A stretch of DNA of 8,143 nt from an uncultured bacterium (lineage in GTDB: Bacteria; Planctomycetota; UBA1135; GCA-002686595): NCBI GenBank assembly GCA_913058555.1, contig CAJXRJ010000329.1:1-8143 (forward strand), in the 5' to 3' direction. The notes below the pieces were generated by a model. That model searched no databases. It worked only from the letters and a program-made list of their open reading frames with translations, and had not been told where the DNA came from. Shown here piece after piece: positions 1-4,874 of this stretch. The position numbers and the translations under genes are program-made. How positions within the stretch are numbered: the first letter of the stretch is position 1; every line of letters begins with the position of its first letter.

Positions 1-46
1 TACACACTGCATATCGTCGGCAGCGTCAGATGTGTATAAGAGACAG
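1..46 (+). other. Untrimmed Illumina Nextera adapter (artefact)
   Basis: Bases 1-5 (TACAC) match the end of the P5 primer. Bases 6-13 (ACTGCATA) match the Nextera i5 index S506 as I remember it. Bases 14-27 (TCGTCGGCAGCGTC) are the Read 1 overhang, and bases 28-46 are the 19-bp Tn5 mosaic end AGATGTGTATAAGAGACAG. The order is exactly that of a Nextera library molecule, so this is read-through of a short insert that survived trimming. It is not a natural Tn5 end. Genomic sequence begins at 47, and the true right end of the neighbouring IS lies outside what was assembled. Confidence 0.98.
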
Positions 47-73
47 CTAATAACTCTGTGGATGGATTGTGAT

Positions 74-937
74 CTACGCCGCCTCCTTGTCCGCCTCCTT
101 GTCCGCCTCCATCGGCGTCCGATAGCCAAGGGATGAGTGCAGTCGCGTGCGGTTGTAGAACGCCTCGATGTAGTCGTGGGTCGCCTCCTGCATGTCACGC
201 AGGCCCTACCACCGATGGTGGTGCGCCCACTCCTGCTTGTAGGTACCGAAGAAGCTCTCCATCAGTGCGTTGTCCCGGCAGTTCCCCGCTCGGCTCATGC
301 TCGACGTGATGCCAGAAGCAGCGAGCGCATCTTGGTAGCCGTGGCTGGCGTACTGAGATCCACGGTCGGAGTGATGAATGATCTCGGCCACGGGGTCGCG
401 CCAGGCCAGTGCGTTTTTCAATGCTCGAGTGATGAGCTGAGTCTCCATGTTTGTGTCGGCCGCCCATCCAACGACGAGGCGCGTGCCGACGTCGACAATG
501 ACGGCCAGGTACACAAAACCTGTCGCGGTAGGGACTGCCGTAATGTCTGCACACCACGTTGAATCCGGCGTTTGAGTGGTGAAGTCACGCTTCAAGAGAT
601 TCGGGGTGACCGGCTTACGATGATTTGAATCGGTCGTCGCTCTGTAACGCCGCTTCACCTTCCCCTTGATTCCGGCCTCTCGCATCAGGCGCGCGACCCG
701 TTCCAGGGAAACAGTCTCACCGTCTCTCTTGAGCTGAGCGTGGACTCTTAGACTCCCGTAGGTTCCGCGGCTGCCCCCATGGACCTTCCTGATCTTCTTC
801 GTGAGATCCATGTCCCTCTCTATGCGCTTGGAGATGGAGTCGAGCTTGGCAGACCCGTAGTACCCGCTCCTGGATACCTCCAGGACACCGCACATCATCG
901 AGATCGAATAGGTTGCCTTCTCCACTTCAATCACCAC
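74..937 (-). pseudogene. IS3-family transposase OrfB (DDE integrase domain) with in-frame stop
   Basis: This is the catalytic subunit of an IS3-type transposase (RNase H-like rve integrase fold). From the GTG at 937 the protein has an HTH_21-like region (about residues 35-95), then the DDE core: D131 in STWCADIT, D191 in HHSDRGSQY and E227 in DNALMESFF, with exactly 35 residues between the second D and the E. A TAG at 206-208 stops translation after residue 243. The same frame continues for 43 more codons to a TAG at 74-76 and encodes the standard IS3 tail (YIEAFYNRTRLHSSLGYRTP). The spacing between HHHR and YIEAF equals that of intact relatives, so the lesion is a base substitution, not an indel. 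With readthrough the length is about 287 residues, normal for OrfB. The stop removes the conserved tail, so the product is probably inactive. Confidence 0.9.
79..110 (-). repeat. 12-bp tandem repeat in the orfB tail
   Basis: CCGCCTCCTTGT occurs at 79-90 and again at 91-102, followed by a partial copy (CCGCCTCC) at 103-110. On the minus strand it encodes EADK twice at the very end of OrfB, just before the TAG at 74-76. The unit is a multiple of three, so it keeps the frame. It looks like replication slippage. Confidence 0.9.
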
Positions 938-1080
938 GTATGCTGATCGTCGTCCCGAGCGAAGAAGGCCGCGGCCTTTTTAGGAAGTCACGTTCTTGGG
1001 CGAGCCGGCGATTGTCGCGCCGGCGCTGAGTCAGCTCCGCCCTCTCGTCGGTGGTCAGTGCACCTTCTGGGCCACCGCCC
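931..1080 (-). pseudogene. IS3-family OrfA, C-terminal fragment with broken slippery site
   Basis: OrfA is the helix-turn-helix/leucine-zipper partner of IS3 transposases. Only its end remains: LTTDERAELTQRRRDNRR, then LAQERDFLK, which matches the coiled-coil end of the family. The A-run at 977-981 has five A's on the minus strand. Adding one A gives the canonical A6G heptamer and restores the family ending FLKKAAAFFAR, with a stop at 931-933 that overlaps the orfB start at 937 in the expected -1 relation. As it stands, the frame continues with non-family residues (RPRPSS...) to a stop at 927. The N-terminal HTH half is absent because similarity stops at the neuB junction. The upper boundary is approximate. 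Confidence 0.75.
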
Positions 1081-1844
1081 TCGTCGATCACGCGCAGGCA
1101 CGGGGTATCCGATTCGCGTCCACGGGCTTCGATCACGAGAGCATCACCTTCCTCGAGGCCCTTGGTATCGATTTCCTGATGGTCCCCTCGGGCGAAATCA
1201 CCAATCTCCCTTACCTTCGCGCGGTCGGGCGCACCGGCATGCCGCTCATCGTCTCGACGGGCATGTGCACGATAGAGGAAGTCGTGGTCGCGCTCGAAAC
1301 CCTGACAGCCAGCGGCGCTCCGCGGGATCGTATTCGCGTCCTGCATTGCAACACGGAGTACCCCACTCCGATGGAGGACGTTCACCTGCGCGCGATGGCG
1401 ACGATCGCTCGGACGTACCGCGTGGAGGTTGGCTACAGCGACCACACGCTAGGGATCGAGGTCCCCATTGCCGCCGTCGCGCTCGGCGCGACCATTATTG
1501 AGAAGCACCTGACCTTGGACCGCGAAATGGAAGGTCCGGACCACGCCGCTTCGCTCGAACCCGATGAATTCGCTGCCATGGTGAAGGCGGTCCGAAACAT
1601 CGAGCTGGCCCTGGGCGGCGACGTCAAAGTGCCGAGCCCGAGCGAAACGCCCAATCGCGCGATCGCGCGAAAAAGCACCGTCGCGGCCATCGACGTCGCC
1701 AAGGGCGAGGTCTTCACCGAAGAGAACCTCGCGGTGAAACGCCCGGGGACGGGCGTCTCACCAATGCTCTGGGATGCTGTCCTCGGGACCGTCTCGGACC
1801 GAAGCTACGCCGCGGATGAACCGATCACGTTCGAGCCGGTGTGA
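1080..1844 (+). pseudogene. neuB: NeuB/SpsE-type N-acylneuraminate (nonulosonate) synthase, 5'-truncated
   Basis: NeuB-type enzymes condense phosphoenolpyruvate with a 6-carbon N-acyl sugar (ManNAc or a related sugar) to make sialic or legionaminic acids in the cytoplasm, for surface glycans. About 254 residues remain of a usual 340-350. Visible family motifs in order: GIRFASTGFDHES, PSGEITNLPYL, STGM, LHCNTEYPTP, GYSDHTLG and IIEKHLTLDREMEGPDH. The two metal-binding histidines are present (SDHT at 1443-1445, EKHL at 1506-1508). A C-terminal SAF/antifreeze-like domain follows (RKSTVAA, then KGEVFTEENLAVKRPGTG). The first roughly 90 residues, holding the first barrel strands and substrate contacts, are missing because the IS3 orfA fragment abuts the gene. 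The frame stays open upstream to a TTG at 996, but that part is IS sequence. The GPDHAASLEPDEF segment fits NeuB/LegI better than PseI; the exact substrate is unknown. Probably non-functional. Confidence 0.85.
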
Positions 1845-2120
1845 CGATCGAGGGGGGATCCAATTCGGCTGCCGCAGCGGGGGCAGTGGAGTACGGGAGT
1901 ACGGAGCCAGGATCGATTTTTCGTTTTCGGAATCACGAAGACGGCCCCCAGTTGTGGATCTGCAGCAAACGTGCTTCCGTGGCCAGGGGGCATTCGCGAT
2001 CTAGATTCTCGCCGCACGGCCGTATCGCGAAGGAGGTCGTGGCAACTTCAACAGGTTGCACTTCGCGTCTGCGAGTTCCTCATCCAACCAACGGACGTTG
2101 CCATGACTCCGAATCTCAGG
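1845..2120. other. Intergenic region, no gene supported
   Basis: This lies between the end of the neuB remnant and the stop of the convergent secreted-protein gene. Several short frames are open on both strands, but none has recognisable motifs, a convincing ribosome site or neighbours that call for it. No neuA or neuC homologue follows neuB. It contains one small tandem repeat (1888-1906). I see no GC-rich hairpin with a T-run that would act as a terminator. Confidence 0.6.
1888..1906 (+). repeat. 8-bp tandem repeat
   Basis: GGAGTACG is present twice in tandem (1888-1895 and 1896-1903), followed by GAG. It is short and lies in non-coding sequence. No function is suggested. Confidence 0.8.
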
Positions 2121-2657
2121 TCATTGCCAGGTCATGAGGGCGGTTCCGGAGAAGTTCCATCCGGCCCCGACTGGCTCTCGAAACCAGGCAGCGAAGTGGC
2201 TCGTCATTCCAGGCATGGCGGCATAGGGGCCGCCCGTGGCGGTTGGTAACGCCGAGAGATCCCACTGGCCAGCTGTCGTGTCAAGGGTGAGCTGGCCGAG
2301 CGGTCCCGAACTCTGGATCTGATTCGGGTAGAAGAAGCGACCTATTCCGTTGCTCCCAGCTGGATTGATGCAGAGCCAGCCGTTGCCCGAGTTCACGACC
2401 ATCGGTGGAGCCCCCACCAGACTGGTCATGAAGATCCCGAACTGATTCGGCGGCAGCCCCGACGCGACGAGTTGCGCGTCATTCGCGCTTGCGACCGGAT
2501 TCCCGTAGACCTCGCAGATGGCCGGGGCCCCTGTTGTCGTGACGGCGCCAGTACAACCCGGAACAGAGATGGGCGAACCCTGCAAGTGTGGCGCTGGAGC
2601 GGTGAACGTAGCGGCAACGAGCGCGGCTGCTGGCAATGCGAGTGCGAGTAGATGCAT
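2121..2657 (-). CDS. Small secreted protein, planctomycete-type C-terminal domain
   Basis: The protein has 178 residues and unknown function. The ATG at 2655-2657 is chosen because it begins a clean signal peptide (MHLLALALPAAALVAA, cleavage likely near residues 16-20). The frame is open further upstream to 2747, but those residues are polar and proline-rich and would spoil the signal. The mature part begins with a Pro/Gly/Thr-rich stretch containing C35 and C48. A compact domain follows (about residues 60-178) with GLPPNQFGIF, NGWLCINP (C96), IGRFFYPNQIQSSG, FAAWFREPVGAGWNF and a final aromatic/hydrophobic strand ALMTWQ. This layout resembles the all-beta C-terminal domain I recall from many exported planctomycete proteins, where it closes much longer chains; here it is nearly the whole protein. 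There is no lipobox, membrane anchor or clear Shine-Dalgarno sequence. It is divergent from the ATPase gene, with 156 bases between the starts. Confidence is good for a real gene and moderate for the family. Confidence 0.8.
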   Translation of the reverse strand: MHLLALALPAAALVAATFTAPAPHLQGSPISVPGCTGAVTTTGAPAICEVYGNPVASANDAQLVASGLPPNQFGIFMTSLVGAPPMVVNSGNGWLCINPAGSNGIGRFFYPNQIQSSGPLGQLTLDTTAGQWDLSALPTATGGPYAAMPGMTSHFAAWFREPVGAGWNFSGTALMTWQ

Positions 2658-2813
2658 GTCCGAATCGAACCCAGATCTCACGGGAGCGCCAGGGAAAAGT
2701 GGCCATACCGAGTGAGCGTGTCTCGGCCCATTGGCATGGAGCCCCACTGGCGAAAGCGACGCCGCATTCGTTCAACTCGGGACTCACGTCTTTCGCAGGG
2801 TAAGGTCATCCCC
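2658..2813. promoter_or_regulatory. Divergent intergenic region, presumed promoters
   Basis: These 156 bases separate the starts of the secreted-protein gene (minus) and the ATPase gene (plus), so promoters for both should lie here. I could not identify a convincing -35/-10 pair on either strand and see no tRNA or riboswitch fold. The call rests on gene geometry alone. Confidence 0.35.
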
Positions 2814-3548
2814 ATGGCGATCTACTTGCGAGGGGCGAAGCTCCATGAACGGCAGCCGGAGTGGACGGATTCGTTTCCGTTCTCCTTGCCGTGGTTGCGC
2901 GACCTGGAGCTCGAGTTCCGCTCTGCGGTCACGTTCTTCGTCGGGGAGAACGGCAGCGGCAAGTCCACGCTGATCGAGGGGCTTGCGGGGCTGATGGGTC
3001 TTCCGGTCGCGGGCGGCGGCCGCGCCGATCTCGGCTCCTCGTTTGCTCCCGACGCCCAGGCGGCACTCGCAGGGTTGCTCCGCCCCATTCGTGAGAAGCG
3101 TCCGCAGGACTCGTACTTCTTTCGGGCCGAGCACCAGGCGCACTACGCCGCCCTGCTCGAAGCCCGCAGGCAAGACCCGGACTTCATCGGTGATCCGTAT
3201 CAGAGCTATGGCGGAAAGCCGCTGGCCCGGCGATCCCATGGCGAGGCCTTCATGGAGCTCATGCAGAACCGCATGCACAGCGGGCTGTTCCTGATGGATG
3301 AGCCCGAGTCGGCCCTGTCCCCTGCGCGCCAGCTGGCCTTGCTAGCGATGATGCGCGACCGCGTCGACAATGGTCACTCGCAGTTCATCATCGCGACCCA
3401 TTCGCCGATTCTCATGACCTATCCAGGTGCCGAGATTCTCTCCTTGGACGACGAATCCCTGACGCGAGTGCCGCTGGAAGAAACGGATCACTATCTGATC
3501 ACCAGGGGGGTGCTCGAACATCCGGATCGGTACTGGCAACACCTGTAG
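2814..3548 (+). CDS. Orphan ABC-type/AAA ATPase (COG3910-like predicted ATPase)
   Basis: This is a 244-residue soluble nucleotide-binding protein with every motif needed for ATP hydrolysis. The Walker A is GENGSGKST (44-52), there is an ABC signature-like SHGEA (141-145), the Walker B is LFLMDEPESALS (158-169) with catalytic E163 directly after the Asp, and the switch histidine is H196 in ATHSPIL. The core is short, with no long coiled-coil insertion as in SMC/RecF and no membrane partner next door, so it is not an ordinary transporter. This matches the small predicted ATPases of COG3910, whose role is not settled. The ATG at 2814 is chosen because MAIYLRGAKL begins the usual first strand, and upstream in-frame codons to 2652 are Arg-rich and overlap the divergent gene. 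No strong Shine-Dalgarno sequence is visible (AGGGTAAGG lies 10-18 bases upstream). There is no nuclease or toxin partner nearby, so a defence role is not indicated. Confidence 0.9.
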   Translation: MAIYLRGAKLHERQPEWTDSFPFSLPWLRDLELEFRSAVTFFVGENGSGKSTLIEGLAGLMGLPVAGGGRADLGSSFAPDAQAALAGLLRPIREKRPQDSYFFRAEHQAHYAALLEARRQDPDFIGDPYQSYGGKPLARRSHGEAFMELMQNRMHSGLFLMDEPESALSPARQLALLAMMRDRVDNGHSQFIIATHSPILMTYPGAEILSLDDESLTRVPLEETDHYLITRGVLEHPDRYWQHL

Positions 3549-3550
3549 CG

Positions 3551-3739
3551 GCCTACCTCGTATCGGCTCCCCGGCGTAGAGAAGAGACCGCGCCCTTGGC
3601 TACCGATTGGCCATCGAACTCACGTGCTCCACGGCGCGATTCAGAGTATGCCGCCACCCGTGTCGAGGCCAAGGAGCCCGACCGCCTCGAAGCGCTTATC
3701 AGGTACGTCGTCCGGCCGGGCCCCAGGGCCATGGGCTGA
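3551..3739 (+). pseudogene. Probable IS91-type transposase remnant
   Basis: A frame ending in TGA at 3737-3739 reads EYAATRVEAKEPDRLEALI and then RYVVRPGPRAMG. The part from RVEA to RYVVRP strongly resembles the segment 'H(A)xxRVxAxDRxxLExLxRYxxRPPxA' that follows the zinc region in IS91/ISPpu9-type (Y2 HUH) transposases. Only about 30 residues are recognisable (from about 3644). The upstream residues in the same frame look random, and no other part of the transposase is present. The remaining bases of this gene-free stretch (3549-3885) show no other gene. The left boundary is arbitrary, and this is recognition from memory only. Confidence 0.4.
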
Positions 3740-3834
3740 TTGTTGGTCTGGCTTCGACGGCAGATTGACCCGCTATGAAAGCGCAAGCTAGACGGAGATC
3801 ACCCTTGACGGGCCAGGCCTCGCCACCCATAGTC

Positions 3835-3858
3835 AGTTGCGACTAGTCAGACGTAACT
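3835..3858 (+). promoter_or_regulatory. Dyad-symmetric candidate operator upstream of the ABM-padR operon
   Basis: AGTTGCG (3835-3841) and CGTAACT (3852-3858) are inverted copies matching at 6 of 7 positions, separated by 10 bases that contain the palindrome GACTAGTC (3841-3848). TAGTCAG also occurs as a direct repeat at 3830-3836 and 3844-3850. The dyad lies 28 bases before the first possible start at 3886. Its size suits a winged-helix dimer such as PadR, and PadR proteins often repress their own operon. It does not match the common PadR consensus ATGT-N8-ACAT, so the assignment is inference. Confidence 0.35.
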
Positions 3859-4029
3859 ATGCTCGCCGCCCAATGAGGGGACCCCATGTTCGACCACGCC
3901 ACGCCATACCCGCCCCCCGTCAACGTCGACCGGGCGCTCTGGTATGCACCAGCACTCGGTGCGCTTCTCACTTTCGCTAGCAGCTGCGCTAGTACGCCCC
4001 ACGACACACACTCCCTGAGAGGAGCTCCC

Positions 4030-4362
4030 ATGACCTCATCCACCAAGGCCGACCCCACCTATACCTTTGTCAGCGTTTCAACCGCCAAGCCAGGCAAGCT
4101 CCAGCAGCTGGCCGCTCTCGCCAGCCGGCCTGGAGAACTCATGGATGCCAAGATCGATGGCGTGATCGCCCGCCAAGTCGGCGTGGACGAGAAGCGCAAC
4201 TCCGTCGTCGTTTGGGTCACCCTTGACCGAAAGGAGAGCATGATGGCCTTCCTCACGACCGAACAGGGCCAGAGGGATCACGGTGAGGATGAGGACATGT
4301 CCGCAATCATCGACACCTTCGAAGTGTATGACCTAGTTCCGTTCAGCGGCCGCTTGAGGTGA
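4030..4362 (+). CDS. ABM-like dimeric alpha/beta-barrel protein
   Basis: A 110-residue protein that looks like the antibiotic-biosynthesis-monooxygenase-like (ABM) ferredoxin fold: a first strand YTFVSVSTAKPGK, a helix (LQQLAALAS), a central strand GVIARQVGVDE, another strand NSVVVWVTLD followed by the typical 'W.s.ea..af' helix (RKESMMAFLTT), and a closing strand FEVYDLVPF. Such proteins act as small cofactor-free oxygenases or ligand-binding barrels. Catalytic residues vary, so activity cannot be read here. The ATG at 4030 is chosen because AGGAG sits 5 bases upstream and the length is normal for the fold. An in-frame ATG at 3886, also with a GAGGGG 5 bases before it, would add 48 residues with a hydrophobic stretch and a loose lipobox (FASSC), which would make it an exported lipoprotein. 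The stop overlaps the padR start by 4 bases, so the two are translationally coupled. The fold call is moderate; the gene itself is secure. Confidence 0.75.
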   Translation: MTSSTKADPTYTFVSVSTAKPGKLQQLAALASRPGELMDAKIDGVIARQVGVDEKRNSVVVWVTLDRKESMMAFLTTEQGQRDHGEDEDMSAIIDTFEVYDLVPFSGRLR

Positions 4363-4874
4363 ACCTCTCAGCCCTAAAAGAGCTCATGGTCCTGCAGTTC
4401 GTGCGGGATCACCCAGCGCATGGGTACGCCCTTTCGGAAGCGCTCGAAGCAAGCCTTGGCTGGACTCTCGGGCTGACTCGCCCCACTGTCTACACGGTGC
4501 TCCAGCGACTTGAGAAGAGAGGCTGGCTCGATTGCAAGGACGACCGCGAAGGTCGTTATCCCGAGAGGCAGGTCTACAGCATGACGCCGGCTGGAAAAGC
4601 GGGGTATCTGGAGCTGGTCGAACGCACAACTCGATCGGGCGGCCCTTCCATCCAACCCTTCGCAGCGCTGATCTTGCACGCAGATGAACTCTCCGCCGAG
4701 GACCGGCTCGAAGCGTTGACGGGCCTTCGGAAGGCACGTCAAGCCCTCAGGGACCAACTCGAAGATTTCCCTACCCACGATGGAGCCGTCGGGGTCGCCC
4801 TGACATTCATGAGTCGACAGCTAGCGCTTGAGCTAGAAACTATCGACGAGCTTCTTCAAGCACCGGGGGAGTGA
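4359..4874 (+). CDS. PadR-family transcriptional regulator
   Basis: A 171-residue cytoplasmic DNA-binding protein. The N-terminal winged helix-turn-helix (about residues 1-85) shows the family pattern: LKELMVLQFVRDHPAHGYAL, recognition helix TRPTVYTVLQRLEKRGWL (40-57), and the wing with R66/Y67 and the QVYSMTPAGK strand (71-80). Residues 105-168 form the helical C-terminal dimerisation region (Vir_act_alpha_C-like). PadR proteins usually repress a neighbouring gene until a small, often phenolic or toxic, ligand binds. The start is GTG at 4359-4361, overlapping the TGA of the ABM-like gene at 4360-4362 (GTGA). No Shine-Dalgarno sequence of its own is needed if ribosomes re-initiate. The coupling suggests that the barrel protein and PadR are made in step and that the barrel may handle or sense the ligand. 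The 3' end overlaps the convergent kinase pseudogene by 42 bases. Confidence 0.93.
   Translation: MNLSALKELMVLQFVRDHPAHGYALSEALEASLGWTLGLTRPTVYTVLQRLEKRGWLDCKDDREGRYPERQVYSMTPAGKAGYLELVERTTRSGGPSIQPFAALILHADELSAEDRLEALTGLRKARQALRDQLEDFPTHDGAVGVALTFMSRQLALELETIDELLQAPGE

Larger units (their letters stand above)
47..1080 (-). mobile_element. IS3-family insertion sequence, partial and decayed
   Basis: The element holds the end of orfA and all of orfB in the usual IS3 order, read on the minus strand. Its orfB-side terminus is cut by the adapter at base 46, and its orfA-side terminus is missing because orfA similarity stops somewhere between about 1058 and 1090, where the neuB-like gene begins. 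No terminal inverted repeats or target duplication can therefore be identified. Lesions: a stop inside orfB, one A missing in the orfA slippery run, and loss of the start of orfA. It should not transpose on its own. The outer boundary at 1080 is approximate. Confidence 0.85.

Noticed and set aside
28..46. A Tn5 mosaic end, which could be read as a natural transposon terminus
   Set aside because: It is preceded by the exact Nextera overhang, index and P5 tail, so it is library adapter.
996..1079. TTG-started N-terminal extension that would give neuB a start codon
   Set aside because: These bases encode the OrfA coiled coil on the other strand, and their plus-strand residues do not resemble a NeuB N-terminus.
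927..1445. Long minus-strand frame that appears to be one 172-residue protein
   Set aside because: Only its last part is OrfA. The rest is antisense to the well-supported neuB coding sequence.
1805..2017. Minus-strand frame with HCPRCGSRI, suggesting a zinc ribbon
   Set aside because: There is only one CxxC pair, no other motif follows, and the frame overlaps the end of neuB.
2060..2110. RYYYAAC-like core (ATCCAAC), hinting at an integron attC site
   Set aside because: No matching GTTRRRY partner or long imperfect hairpin is present.
2117..2135. Direct repeat CAGGTCAT twice, 3 bases apart, around a stop codon
   Set aside because: Short, partly coding and without further structure; likely chance.
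1841..2137. Plus-strand frame overlapping the neuB stop, a possible next gene in a neu operon
   Set aside because: Its sequence is Ser/Arg-rich with no match to neuA, neuC or any family I know, and it runs into the convergent secreted-protein gene.
3712..3736. GC-rich near-palindrome (GGCCGGGCCCC...GGGCC) considered as a terminator for the ATPase gene
   Set aside because: No T-run follows and it lies about 165 bases past the stop, within the transposase scrap.
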